Part shown: positions 9,765 through 18,153 of the stretch, piece after piece
Layout of the letters: every line of letters begins with the position of its first letter
Position numbering within the stretch: the first letter of the stretch is position 1
The notes under the pieces: generated by a model
What the model was told of the DNA's origin: nothing
Seen by the model: the letters and a program-made list of their open reading frames with translations, nothing else
Databases searched by the model: none
NCBI RefSeq assembly: GCF_016107655.1
Contig: NZ_JABASX010000012.1
Coordinates: forward strand, 1 to 64,000
Length of the DNA: 64,000 bases
Direction of reading: 5' to 3'
DNA from: Brevibacterium antiquum
Lineage (GTDB): Bacteria; Actinomycetota; Actinomycetes; Actinomycetales; Brevibacteriaceae
Program-made: the position numbers and the translations under genes

Positions 9765-10027
9765 AGCATCCTTTCGTTTTTGGCGCGGACTCGTACGGCA
9801 CGGTGAATTGTTGATCGATCTACTGAACTGTTGGAGCCACGAGCTTGTTAAGTTCCGCCAATCAGTCAGAAATGACTAGTCGTGACCACCCGGCTGCTGC
9901 TTGACACTGAATGTAATCGGCAAAGTGCATATTCTCTCAGTTTCTCTGAATACAGACCATGGTCGATGCCACCAGATCTTGGATTGTTCCCTTCGTTTCG
10001 GAGTGAGCTTGCGGTGTGATGAGCTTT
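9765..10027. other. Non-coding stretch
   Basis: This stretch holds the promoter region of the SF1-type gene and the 3' end of the ccdA transcript. I see no gene or strong hairpin in it. Confidence 0.4.
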
Positions 10028-10804
10028 TCAGACCACCGTGGTGAATCCGCCAACGAGTCCTTGCAGTCCATTCACCCATTGAGTCCATACTCCGGTGATC
10101 AGGAGTATTCCTATTCCGATCAGGACGACGCCTCCTGCACGGGTGATTGCGACATGATGGTCTTTGACCCATCTCATGCGGCCCCCGCCTCTGATCAACA
10201 GGAGAGAAACAAGCAGGAAGGGAATGCCAAGGCCCAGGCAGTAGCTCAACGTCAGTATGGTGCCTCGAAGCAGGGCATCGGTTCCGGTCGGTCCAAAACT
10301 GGTCGTCAATGCAAGCACTGCGGCTAGCGTCGGGCCCATGCACGGTGCCCAACTGAACGCGAAAGCACCCCCGAGAAGCGGTGCCCCCCACAGTCCCGCC
10401 TGAGGGCGACTCTTGATACGCCACTCTCGCTGCAGAAAACTCAACCCGCCCATGAAAATGATCCCGGCGATGATGACGATCGCGCCCATGATGCGATTGA
10501 TTACGTCCGCCCAGGCGCTGAGAAGTATTCCAGTGAGAGAAAAGACGAGTCCAATTGTGACGAACACCGCCGAAAAGCCGAGCATGAACAAAAACACGCC
10601 AACGAGCACGCGGAAAGTCTTCTGGTCTTCAAGAGACTTACCTGCAAGTCCAGTGACATAGCCAAGATAGCCGGGAACCAGAGGCAGCACGCACGGGGAC
10701 AGGAAAGAGATCACCCCGGCAACCGCAGCAATCGGAACTGCCAACAACATGGGGCCCGAGCTTGCTATCTGAGAGAACTGCTCACCAATTGTCGCCATAG
10801 TCAT
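10028..10804 (-). CDS. ccdA: CcdA-type transmembrane thiol-electron carrier, copy 1
   Basis: The 258-residue protein has six hydrophobic segments and the two family cysteines, C38 in SFLSPCVLPLVPGYLGY and C155 in FSWAPCMGPTLAAVL. CcdA/DsbD-like proteins pass electrons from cytosolic thioredoxin across the membrane to extracytoplasmic thiol proteins. It overlaps the upstream tlpA-like gene by 4 nt (ATGA), so the partner is the thioredoxin-like lipoprotein encoded just before it. A second, closely similar pair lies in inverse orientation at 33038-34443. In this copper locus the pair may reduce oxidised cysteines in outer-face metal proteins, or support cytochrome c or Cu-oxidase maturation. That role is inference. 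Confidence 0.9.
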   Translation of the reverse strand: MTMATIGEQFSQIASSGPMLLAVPIAAVAGVISFLSPCVLPLVPGYLGYVTGLAGKSLEDQKTFRVLVGVFLFMLGFSAVFVTIGLVFSLTGILLSAWADVINRIMGAIVIIAGIIFMGGLSFLQREWRIKSRPQAGLWGAPLLGGAFAFSWAPCMGPTLAAVLALTTSFGPTGTDALLRGTILTLSYCLGLGIPFLLVSLLLIRGGGRMRWVKDHHVAITRAGGVVLIGIGILLITGVWTQWVNGLQGLVGGFTTVV

Positions 10805-11430
10805 CTCGTCTCTTCGTCGAGGACATCCGTAATGAGCCCGTCGAGAGTTGAACGGTCGACAATGCCAACGACACGAGCGGCGGGGCGGCCATTTGAGTCC
10901 AGAACTACCGTCGACGGCACAGCTTGGGGAGGCAGAAGACCGCTCAACGCTGACACTGCCCGACCTTCGTTGTCGAGCATGGAGGGGTAAGTGATGCCGA
11001 AGTGTCGAGTAAAGGCATCAGACGCGGCAGCTTGATCTCGGACATTAATTCCAAGAAATCGCACTCTCTCCTCGCGGAATGACTCGTAGCTTTTCTGAAG
11101 GTCTGGTGCCTCTTCTCGACACGGCGGGCAAGCTGCGTACCACAAGTTCAAGACGACCGGGCTGCCGTGCCAATCATGGAGGTCGAATGAGTCCCCGCTT
11201 GTCGTCTGTCCTGCCAGCTTCACAGCTTCTGAGCGTTCTGATTCGGGGATTTGAGTAATGATTCCCGTGCCTGAGACATACCCTTGGTCGTTTGATCCGG
11301 ATGCGTCGGCGCTCTTGTTCGTGGGCGCGCACCCAGTCACTGCAGCCAGCACGATCGCGACCACAGCACTCCCATAAGCCAGACGAGAGAAGGAACAGAC
11401 TCGAGATTGCTGTGCATGCGTATTTCGCAC
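10801..11430 (-). CDS. TlpA/ResA-like thioredoxin-fold lipoprotein, copy 1
   Basis: The 209-residue precursor has a signal peptide ending in the lipobox VTGC (C34), so it should be anchored on the outer face of the membrane. The thioredoxin-like domain follows, with active-site motif WYAACPPCREE (C101 and C104) and a cis-proline region LLPPQAVPSTVVLD. This type of protein reduces disulfides in exported proteins and takes its electrons from CcdA. The start is GTG 11430, with AAGGAG 6 nt upstream. The promoter region carries a perfect 16-bp inverted repeat at 11458-11492. Confidence 0.88.
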   Translation of the reverse strand: MRNTHAQQSRVCSFSRLAYGSAVVAIVLAAVTGCAPTNKSADASGSNDQGYVSGTGIITQIPESERSEAVKLAGQTTSGDSFDLHDWHGSPVVLNLWYAACPPCREEAPDLQKSYESFREERVRFLGINVRDQAAASDAFTRHFGITYPSMLDNEGRAVSALSGLLPPQAVPSTVVLDSNGRPAARVVGIVDRSTLDGLITDVLDEETR

Positions 11431-11457
11431 GTTGGCTCCTTGACCACGAAGATTATA

Positions 11458-11492
11458 AGTATAGGATTCTACGCTACGTAGAATCCTATACT
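11458..11492. promoter_or_regulatory. Operator dyad upstream of tlpA-ccdA copy 1
   Basis: Two perfect 16-bp arms (AGTATAGGATTCTACG and its complement) are separated by 3 nt. The inner core is TTCTAC-N5-GTAGAA, which recurs at 32981-33009 upstream of the second tlpA-ccdA pair and at 38655-38671 upstream of copC. The cognate regulator is not evident in this window. The symmetry resembles BlaI/CopY-class operators, which is inference. Confidence 0.75.
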
Positions 11493-11611
11493 AGGTTAGT
11501 TGAAATTTCAGGCGAATGGACCCAGCTCACTGAGATGTCGCACAGTGGCAAAGGTTCAGGCGACCCAGCGGGCCCGTCTGGCTGGGCACTTCATCAATCG
11601 GGGCCCGCCCA

Positions 11612-13156
11612 CTACTTGATGTAGGAGAAGACCCCCATCATGCCGCGTTCGGCGTGGTAGGCATTGTGACAGTGCGTGAGCCACTGGCCGGGGTTGTCGG
11701 CATCGAAGTAAACGCTCATGGTATCCCCAGGTCTCACGATCACGGTGTCTTTACGTGCGCCCTCGTCGCCGACTTGGAAAGTGTGGCCGTGAATGTGCAT
11801 TGGGTGCCACATCTGCGTGTCGTTGACGAATTTCACTTCCACCCGCTCGCCCTTCTTGATATCGAACGCATTCTCGTACGGGGAGGCCAAGTCAAAGCGG
11901 TGTCCATTGATACCCCAGTCGAACTTTTCCATTCCACCGGTCAGGCGCAGTTCGTGAGTGCGGTCCACCGTTTTCGAGGGCAGGTTCACTGACGGATCGG
12001 CCGCCAGTTGACCTCCGTCGACAACTTTGCCTTCCAGCTTCCTGGGGAGCTTGTCAGCAGACGGAGCGTCGCCGATTCCGGTGGAGAGCAGCCCGTAGGT
12101 CATCTGATTCTTGCCTTCGGCCAAGGCAATCAGGGGCGTGTAGCCCTCTTTGGCGACCAGAATCGCGTCAATGCGCTCACCCATACCGACCACGACCGCG
12201 TCGGCTTTCACATGTTTGACTGGAAAGCCATCTGTATGAGTCACGCTGAGCTGCTGGTTAGGAACTCCAACACGGTAGGCAGTATCCGCAGAGGCGTTGA
12301 TAATGCGTAAACGGATCCGTTCCCCGGGTTTAGCCTTGAACGTCTCCGGGTCCTTGGTGTCCTGCCCATTAAAGAGGTGCAGGGGGTAGGCGATGTCACC
12401 GGCATCGCCGCCCAGGAAATCGCTGGTAGCTCCCATCAGCAGATTCCCCATTTTCATGGGTCCGCCGTCATCGTGGCCCATGCCTTCCATGCTACCCATT
12501 CCCTTGGAAACCTCTTTTAAGACTTCGTCCGGAGTAGCGCTGACGCCGTCGAGCCAGTCATCGAGCACGATGACCCAATCCTTGTCGTATTCGAGGGTTT
12601 CCTGCGGGTCCTCGATGATCAGAGCGCCGTATAGGGCGCGTTCTCGCTGCATTTCTAAGTGGGAGTGGTACCAGTAAGTACCTGGGTGAGGAAGCTTGAA
12701 AGTGTAGTCGTAGTCTTGACCTGCTCCGATGGCTTTCTGAGACACTTTCGGTACACCGTCGGCATTGTTGCGCAACGCCAGGCCGTGCCAGTGGATGGTT
12801 GTAGATTCGTCGAGATCGTTTTGCACCGTGACAGCGAGTTGGTCTCCGACCTGTCCGCGGAGGGTGGGTGCGACGAGGGAACCGTTGTAGCCCCAGGTGG
12901 GAGTCTTCTTGCCGGCAATGGTCGCTGATACAGGGCTTGTGGTCAGTGTCTTCGAAATGGTCTTGCCGGTGGCGACCCGATTCGCTTCAGTCTGTGCAAC
13001 GAGCGGGTCGGTCGGCAGGATCCGCGTCACTGAAGCGTTCCCGGCCCCTGGTTTGGTGGGGGTACAGGCGGCAAGTGCAGCCGTAGCAGCGGTCACGACG
13101 GAGAACCCCAGGACAGAACGTCGGTTCACTTCGAAAGGCGCAGTTGATTTATTCAT
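11612..13156 (-). CDS. Tat-exported multicopper oxidase (CueO/CopA-oxidase type)
   Basis: The 514-residue precursor begins with a twin-arginine signal (NRRSVLGFS) followed by a lipobox-like ALAAC (C31), so export through Tat and lipid anchoring are likely. All copper ligand motifs are present: HWHG at 122-125, HSH at 164-166, HPMHIHGH near residue 455-465 and HCHNAYHAERGM at 495-506, with Met as probable axial ligand of the type 1 site. A Met-rich stretch (MGSMEGMGHDD, PMKMGNLLMG) in the middle resembles the cuprous-ion-binding insert of CueO. Oxidation of Cu(I) to Cu(II) outside the membrane is the expected role. It lies downstream of the CopB-type ATPase gene, probably in the same transcript. 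Confidence 0.92.
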   Translation of the reverse strand: MNKSTAPFEVNRRSVLGFSVVTAATAALAACTPTKPGAGNASVTRILPTDPLVAQTEANRVATGKTISKTLTTSPVSATIAGKKTPTWGYNGSLVAPTLRGQVGDQLAVTVQNDLDESTTIHWHGLALRNNADGVPKVSQKAIGAGQDYDYTFKLPHPGTYWYHSHLEMQRERALYGALIIEDPQETLEYDKDWVIVLDDWLDGVSATPDEVLKEVSKGMGSMEGMGHDDGGPMKMGNLLMGATSDFLGGDAGDIAYPLHLFNGQDTKDPETFKAKPGERIRLRIINASADTAYRVGVPNQQLSVTHTDGFPVKHVKADAVVVGMGERIDAILVAKEGYTPLIALAEGKNQMTYGLLSTGIGDAPSADKLPRKLEGKVVDGGQLAADPSVNLPSKTVDRTHELRLTGGMEKFDWGINGHRFDLASPYENAFDIKKGERVEVKFVNDTQMWHPMHIHGHTFQVGDEGARKDTVIVRPGDTMSVYFDADNPGQWLTHCHNAYHAERGMMGVFSYIK

Positions 13157-13243
13157 ATTTCTTCTTTCCCAGGCACTAACGACCCGGCTCGTGAGCTATG
13201 CCCGATAGAGCACAGTGGTGGCCACAATTTCTCGGACTGATGG

Positions 13244-15472
13244 TCAGGAACGGTTAGTGGTATCGACCCGGTCAGATGACGAGGATGAACCGGTGATGGG
13301 CAGTGCTGCGAGTGTGGCTGGGTCGAGATCGACTCGACGCAGCAGTTGGGCATTGAGCGCGACGACGATCGTCGACAACGACATCAGGATGGCCCCGACT
13401 GCCGGGGACAAGACGAACCCGATGGGAGCGAGGACGCCAGCGGCAAGTGGGACGGCGAGGACGTTGTAGCCGGTGGCCCAGGCCAGGTTCTGCAGCATCT
13501 TGCGGTAGCTGGCCCGTGAGAGGTCGATCATCGACAGCACGGCACGGGGGTCGTTGCCGGCGAGGACGACTCCTGCTGATTCCATCGCCACGTCCGTGCC
13601 GGCGCCGATGGCGATTCCGACCTCGGCTCGTGCCAGGGCAGGGGCATCATTGACGCCGTCTCCGACCATGGCCACGGCCTGTCCGCGACTCTGAAGCTCA
13701 GCGACCTTGGTGTCCTTGTCCTGGGGGAGGACGTCGGCGAAGACCTCGTCGATTCCCAGATCTGCGGCCACTGCGTCAGCGACTTGATGAGCGTCGCCGG
13801 TGATCATGGCAACAGCCACACTTCGACTGTGCAGGGCCTTCACTGCTGCCCGTGATTCCGGCCGAACTCGATCTTCTAGAGCCAGGGCCCCGATGATCTG
13901 TCTGTCGGAGACCACGTGCAGGATGCTGGCTCCACGATCGACCCATTCGTGAGTCTTGGCGGCAATATCAGCTGGTGGGTCGAGGTTGAGCTCGCGCAGC
14001 ATGTTGGGCCCACCGACGGTGATTTCTGCACCGTCGACGACCGCGCGTACTCCTCGCCCGGTGGCGGAACTGAACTCGGAGCCGACCAAGGCCATCGTCG
14101 AGGCTTCCTCGTGATCATTGGCTGCCGTCACGATTGCTCGGCCCACAGGGTGTTCACTGTCTGCTTCGGCTGCGGCGGCGATGGCCAGCAGCTTCCCGTC
14201 CGTGATGTCCGAAGTCGTTGCGATGTCGGTGACTGCGTGAGCGCCCTCGGTGAGGGTGCCTGTCTTGTCGAAGAGGACGACATCGACCGTGCGCATCCGC
14301 TCCAGTGCTATACGGTTCTTGATCAGTACTCCGGCCTTGGCGGCTCGCTCTGTGGAGATCGCGATGACGAGAGGAATTGCCAGACCCAATGCGTGAGGGC
14401 AGGCGATGACGAGGACAGTCACAGTACGGATGACAGCATCATCGGGTTGGCCGATGAGGAGCCACACAAGGAATGTGATGATGCCTGCCCCCAGTGCGAA
14501 CCAGAACAGCCAGGCCGCGGCCCGGTCAGCCAGTGCTTGTGCCCGGGATGAGGATTGCTGGGCCTCGGCGACCAGGCGTTGGATGCCAGCCAGCGCGGTG
14601 TCCTCGCCGATGGCTTCGACGGAGACTCGCACGGAGTTGTCTGTCGCGACGGTGCCAGCCACCACATGATCCCCGTTCTCGCGGGTGACGGTCTTTGATT
14701 CGCCGGTGATCATGGATTCGTCGAATTCTGCCGCCCCGTCGACGATGCTGCCATCGGCCGGTACCCGTGCCCCGGACCGTACGAGCACGATGTCTCCGGC
14801 CGTGAGCTCACTGATCGGTACGGTCACGGTTCCGTCGTCGGTGACCTTGTCTGCCTCGTCTGGGATCAGATCGGCAAGAGCGTCGAGCGCACCCGATGCT
14901 GCGCCCAAGGCACGCATCTCCATCCAGTGACCCAGCAGCATGATGACAACGAGCAGGGCTAGTTCCCACCAGAAGTCGAGCATGAAACCACCGATGCCCA
15001 GGCTGGTGATCCACGAGGCCACGAACGCGACGGTGATGGCCATGGCGATGAGCAGCATCATGCCCGGTTGGCGTGACTTCAGTTCCGACCATCCGCCGGT
15101 GAGGAACGGCATGCCGCCATAGAAGTAGATGACGGTGCCCAACACAGGGGCAATCCAATCGACTCCCGGGAACTCCGGTGGCGTATACCCGAGGAGGCCG
15201 GCAAACATCGGGCTGAAGAACACGACCGGGATCGACAGTGCCAGGCTCAACCAGAATTTGTTCTTGAACATCGCCGCATGATCACCATGGCCGGCATGGC
15301 CCCCATGGCCGCTGTGCGAATCGTGGTCGTGCGCTTCGTGGTTCTGAGCGCTGGGGGAGTGGTGGTCGAGGTGGTGCTCTGAATTGTCGTGGTTCGTCGC
15401 AGACGCCGAGGCATGAGTCTGGGGCGATTCGTGCGCGCCGGTGTGGTGATCGTGGTGGTGTGGGGTACTCAT
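13244..15472 (-). CDS. copB: Copper-translocating P-type ATPase, CopB type (CPH)
   Basis: The 742-residue protein has a His-rich cytosolic N-terminus of about 70 residues with no CxxC domain, then the P1B ATPase core. The transmembrane metal motif is CPH (IACPHALGLAIP, near residue 358) rather than CPC, which marks the CopB subgroup. The phosphorylation site is DKTGTLTEG near residue 401, and [16 protein letters not shown] forms the hinge. Export of copper ions across the membrane is expected. The start is ATG 15472 behind AGGAGG. The order copZ, csoR (broken), copB, oxidase on one strand suggests a single CsoR-controlled operon. Confidence 0.92.
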   Translation of the reverse strand: MSTPHHHDHHTGAHESPQTHASASATNHDNSEHHLDHHSPSAQNHEAHDHDSHSGHGGHAGHGDHAAMFKNKFWLSLALSIPVVFFSPMFAGLLGYTPPEFPGVDWIAPVLGTVIYFYGGMPFLTGGWSELKSRQPGMMLLIAMAITVAFVASWITSLGIGGFMLDFWWELALLVVIMLLGHWMEMRALGAASGALDALADLIPDEADKVTDDGTVTVPISELTAGDIVLVRSGARVPADGSIVDGAAEFDESMITGESKTVTRENGDHVVAGTVATDNSVRVSVEAIGEDTALAGIQRLVAEAQQSSSRAQALADRAAAWLFWFALGAGIITFLVWLLIGQPDDAVIRTVTVLVIACPHALGLAIPLVIAISTERAAKAGVLIKNRIALERMRTVDVVLFDKTGTLTEGAHAVTDIATTSDITDGKLLAIAAAAEADSEHPVGRAIVTAANDHEEASTMALVGSEFSSATGRGVRAVVDGAEITVGGPNMLRELNLDPPADIAAKTHEWVDRGASILHVVSDRQIIGALALEDRVRPESRAAVKALHSRSVAVAMITGDAHQVADAVAADLGIDEVFADVLPQDKDTKVAELQSRGQAVAMVGDGVNDAPALARAEVGIAIGAGTDVAMESAGVVLAGNDPRAVLSMIDLSRASYRKMLQNLAWATGYNVLAVPLAAGVLAPIGFVLSPAVGAILMSLSTIVVALNAQLLRRVDLDPATLAALPITGSSSSSDRVDTTNRS

Positions 15473-15509
15473 ATTGTCCTCCTGCTACCGGACTACTGGC
15501 AATGGTCGT

Positions 15510-15878
15510 TCAGCTGCGCATCAGACGGCTGATGGCTTCAGAGACTTCGTCGAGCTTGTCATCGGCTTCTGCTCCGCCGTCCTTGACCGCGTCGACGACG
15601 CAGCTGCGCATATGGTCATCGAGAAGCCCTCGAGCGACATTGCGCAATGCTGATTGGATGGCAGAGACCTGGGTGAGGATGTCGATGCACTACTGCTCTT
15701 GTTCCACCATCCGCTCGATACCCCGAACCTGTCCCTCGATGCGTGCCAGCCGTCGCTGATATTGACCCTTGTTTCGGATGTATCCGTGCTCATGACCAGC
15801 GACATGGCAAGAGGAATCCTCTTGAGCTCTATTCGACTGACAGATGGTGACGTCGGCTGGCTCTTGGCTAGTCGCCAT
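15510..15878 (-). pseudogene. csoR: csoR copper repressor gene with in-frame stop codon
   Basis: The frame from ATG 15878 to the TGA at 15510 encodes a 122-codon CsoR homologue, but codon 63 (15690-15692) is TAG where the intact copy at 58490-58864 has Tyr (TAT). The truncated 62-residue product keeps only the first helix. It loses the cysteine directly after the stop and the later HMRSC segment, so all three copper ligands (Cys, His, Cys) and most of the tetramer interface are gone. The remainder of the frame is otherwise intact and nearly identical to the other copy, so the mutation is recent. A single sequencing error could also produce this. Confidence 0.85.
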
Positions 15879-16028
15879 GTGGATGCTCCTCAGGTTTCAT
15901 GCGGTGATGGAAATGATCGTGGTGGGACACCGGGTCGTCAGTCCGCGCGGTACGCCGAATGTTGCCAGGCCTCGGAGTGGTAAGCGAGCCGGGCATTCGG
16001 CAGAAACGGGCTTCGAATCATGCCGCTT

Positions 16029-16238
16029 CTATGCGGGCGCTGCCTGGTATCCCGCTTCCTGCACAGCTTTGATGACGGCGTCCGAGACGTTGGAATTCGA
16101 GGTGACAACGAGCTTTCCGGTCTGGTGAGAAACCTGAACGTCTGTCACGCCCGGAATCTCCTGGACTTCTTCACGGACTGACATTTCGCAGTGTCCGCAT
16201 GTCATGCCTGAAACGTTGAACTCACTGTTCTCGCTCAT
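16029..16238 (-). CDS. copZ: Copper chaperone CopZ
   Basis: The 69-residue protein consists of one heavy-metal-associated domain with the motif GMTCGHC near residues 11-17. CopZ binds Cu(I) in the cytosol and delivers it to copper ATPases and CsoR. It starts at ATG 16238 with a GGAGG-like site (GGAGGAACA) upstream. It is the first gene of the minus-strand copZ-csoR-copB-oxidase run, and its promoter region carries two dyads of the CsoR type (16257-16275 and 16289-16305). Confidence 0.92.
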   Translation of the reverse strand: MSENSEFNVSGMTCGHCEMSVREEVQEIPGVTDVQVSHQTGKLVVTSNSNVSDAVIKAVQEAGYQAAPA

Positions 16239-16256
16239 GTTGTTCCTCCATAATTG

Positions 16257-16275
16257 GATACCTGGGGCAGGTATC
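16257..16275. promoter_or_regulatory. CsoR-type operator, copZ-cueP intergenic region
   Basis: The perfect dyad GATACCTG-GGG-CAGGTATC lies 19 nt upstream of copZ, where it would overlap the promoter. TACC...GGTA arms around a G/C centre are typical of CsoR-family boxes. Confidence 0.7.
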
Positions 16276-16288
16276 TGATCCCGACCAT

Positions 16289-16305
16289 ATACCCAGTGGG
16301 GGTAT
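16289..16305. promoter_or_regulatory. Second CsoR-type operator between copZ and cueP
   Basis: The sequence ATACCC-AGTGG-GGGTAT matches the boxes at 22048-22064 and 58145-58161. It lies between the divergent copZ and cueP genes and could control either or both. Confidence 0.75.
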
Positions 16306-16443
16306 TATTGTCAATGGAAAAGGCAACTCGCTCGAGGTTTGTGATTGACACCATAATCATGAGCCGCGCGGCAGCGACCGGTCCCATTCCGGTATTGAAA
16401 AGAAACACCGGGCAGAGCCCCGAATCAAACGCGAGGAGATGAA

Positions 16444-17022
16444 GTGAAACGACGAGGAATTGCTATAGCAGCCCTGACACTTGTGCTGGCTGGATGCGCA
16501 ACCGAGAACTCAGATCCGTGGCCCGATGTCGACCAGGTCTCGTCGGAGGAATTCCTTTCAGATCACGGGCTGGCAGGAATGGACGCCGTTGAAGCCATCA
16601 ATCACCTCGACCAACTGGCAGTAGAGAAGCGACCAACTGATCTCATGGCTTCGGTCTATCCTGATGAACTGGTACTGGCCGGCGAAGCACAGGAAGTGAC
16701 ACTCGATCTACCGGCAGAGAAGACGTATCTTTCGATTGCACCGTATGTAAACACCACTCACGACTGCTTTTATCACAGCCTGACGACCTGCCAGGGAGAG
16801 CTCGGCAACAAAAAGCTTGATGTCCGGATCACCGATGAATCCACTGGCGACAACGTGGTCGATGAACAAGCGACGACCTTCGATAACGGTTTCGTCGGGT
16901 TCTGGGTGCCAAGCGATATCCAGGGAACCATCAAAATTGGCTACGATGAGAAGGTTGGTTCGACCGAGTTCGCCACAACCGATGAGGGTGCGACCTGCGT
17001 TACTGATCTCCAGCTCGCCTAA
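16444..17022 (+). CDS. cueP: CueP-type copper-binding lipoprotein
   Basis: The 192-residue precursor has a short signal peptide with lipobox LAGC (C18). The body closely follows the enterobacterial periplasmic copper protein CueP: GLAGMDAVEAI, then THDCFYHSLTTCQGEL (C108 and C116), a glycine-aromatic stretch NGFVGFWVP, and a C-terminal GATCVTDLQL (C185). These three cysteines are the conserved ones of CueP, which binds copper in the Salmonella periplasm and has been linked to Cu/Zn superoxide dismutase. Here the lipid anchor would keep it at the outer face of a Gram-positive membrane. The start is GTG 16444 behind GAGGAG. It diverges from copZ and shares the CsoR-type control region. Confidence 0.88.
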   Translation: MKRRGIAIAALTLVLAGCATENSDPWPDVDQVSSEEFLSDHGLAGMDAVEAINHLDQLAVEKRPTDLMASVYPDELVLAGEAQEVTLDLPAEKTYLSIAPYVNTTHDCFYHSLTTCQGELGNKKLDVRITDESTGDNVVDEQATTFDNGFVGFWVPSDIQGTIKIGYDEKVGSTEFATTDEGATCVTDLQLA

Positions 17023-17073
17023 CGCTCCAGCTCGCATTCCCTGCTTGTCGAGCAGGTCTCGAGTACGGCAAAA

Positions 17074-17144
17074 ACAATCCTGGGCAGTGTTCATACCTGT
17101 AGTCACATCAAGTGTGCTTTGGAATGAACACTGCCCAGGATTGT
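17074..17144. repeat. Long perfect inverted repeat between cueP and csp
   Basis: Two 21-bp arms (17074-17094 and 17124-17144) are perfectly complementary around a 29-nt spacer. It sits between the converging cueP and Csp genes. The loop is long for an intrinsic terminator and no T-run follows, so a small mobile-element remnant or an RNA hairpin is equally possible. Confidence 0.6.
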
Positions 17145-17176
17145 TCGGACTCCTGTCGCGTAATTGCGCGCTGTTC

Positions 17177-17587
17177 TCAGTCCAGCGAGGCCAGGAGGTC
17201 TGCGCAGGCCTGTTCGCAGCGTCGGCATGCTTCGGCGCACGTCCTGCAATGTGCGTGCATCTCCGCATGCTTTTCACATTCTTCGGCGCAGGTGCGGCAC
17301 GCCGTGCGGCAGGTTTCGAGTAGAACGCGGTTGAGGTCGATGTTGGTGCCGGTTTGGCGAGAGAGCACGCGGCCGGTGGCTGCGCAGACGTCGGCACAGT
17401 CCTGGTTCAGGCGGATGCACTGTGTCAGCTCGGCTACTGTGTCCTCCGCGAGGCAGGCATCGGCGCAGGCAGTGCAGGTCCGCGCGCATTCGAAGCAGGC
17501 TTCGATACATTCAGCCAACTTTTGCCGGTCGATGTCACCAAGGTTCTTCGGGTAGGTCTCCAGCATTGAGGCCACATGATGAGTCAT
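17177..17587 (-). CDS. Cytosolic four-helix-bundle copper storage protein (Csp3-like)
   Basis: The 136-residue protein has about 18 cysteines in repeated CxxxC and CxxC patterns along predicted helices, for example CIEACFECARTCTACADAC, and no signal peptide. That is the hallmark of the Csp family (older name DUF326), whose four-helix bundles hold many Cu(I) ions in their core. The lack of an export signal places it in the Csp3-like cytosolic group. A 16-bp near-palindrome at 17621-17636, 34 nt upstream of the start, is a likely operator. The gene lies between two copper operons, so it probably buffers Cu(I) alongside CopZ. Confidence 0.88.
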   Translation of the reverse strand: MTHHVASMLETYPKNLGDIDRQKLAECIEACFECARTCTACADACLAEDTVAELTQCIRLNQDCADVCAATGRVLSRQTGTNIDLNRVLLETCRTACRTCAEECEKHAEMHAHCRTCAEACRRCEQACADLLASLD

Positions 17588-17620
17588 GATTTCGCTCCTT
17601 CTGTCGATCCGAGAAAGCCG

Positions 17621-17636
17621 GTAGGCATCTGCCTAC
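17621..17636. promoter_or_regulatory. Dyad upstream of csp
   Basis: GTAGGCA-TC-TGCCTAC is a perfect 7-bp dyad placed in the presumed promoter region of the minus-strand Csp gene. It does not match the CsoR-type boxes elsewhere in the window, so another regulator would be involved. Confidence 0.45.
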
Positions 17637-18153
17637 TCCGTCGAGACTAATCAACGTTTCGCGCGGGTGGAAGGGGGCGCAGGACTCACATAAAGTCCCG
17701 CGTCCTCAAGCGGAGACGCCGGCGGGAAGTCGGGCTGACGCGTCTTGTGAAAAAGTATGCCACGAGAGCTGGGAAAAGTTTGGTACTCGAATATGCTAAA
17801 CGCGCCCCATAGCGGCGTACCCGCCAAGTGCTATTCATTTACTGTCCGGCCACCGTGTCCGAGACCTTCGATGAGAACATTTTCATTAGCCCGTTGAGCC
17901 CGTTCCAGTAATGCGCGTCGAATCCAAAACGGGACTGGGCGGATCTGGCCAATACAGGGCTAAGCGTTATGACGTCTACCTGCGTGGAGGGTTCAGGGCT
18001 GCTGCGGCAGGCAGTCGTCATCCTTCTGTTCATCTCAACGTTCTTTCCCGGCGAAGCTGTTGTCGCTGAAGTAGTTTCGACTGCTGTCGTCGGTGATTCC
18101 GCGCCCCCTGAAGCTTGGATCGAGGAGCGCGGAATCACCGAGGAGGGAATTGC
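17637..18153. other. Non-coding or decayed stretch with hairpin
   Basis: No supported gene is visible in this roughly 500-nt stretch. A 15-bp perfect inverted repeat (18090-18104 and 18127-18141, 22-nt spacer) ends 13 nt beyond the YHS gene and may terminate its transcript. Short open frames on both strands lack ribosome sites and family resemblance. Confidence 0.4.

Noticed and set aside
13916..14551. 211-residue plus-strand open frame inside copB
   Set aside because: It is antisense to conserved ATPase motifs and has no ribosome site. It is a high-GC shadow frame.
15690..15692. TAG in csoR read through or recoded (pyrrolysine)
   Set aside because: No recoding signal or pyl genes are seen. 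A nonsense mutation or read error is simpler, since the intact copy has Tyr there.
17839..18138. 99-residue minus-strand open frame between csp and the YHS gene
   Set aside because: No ribosome site, no recognisable domain, and it runs through the 18090-18141 hairpin.
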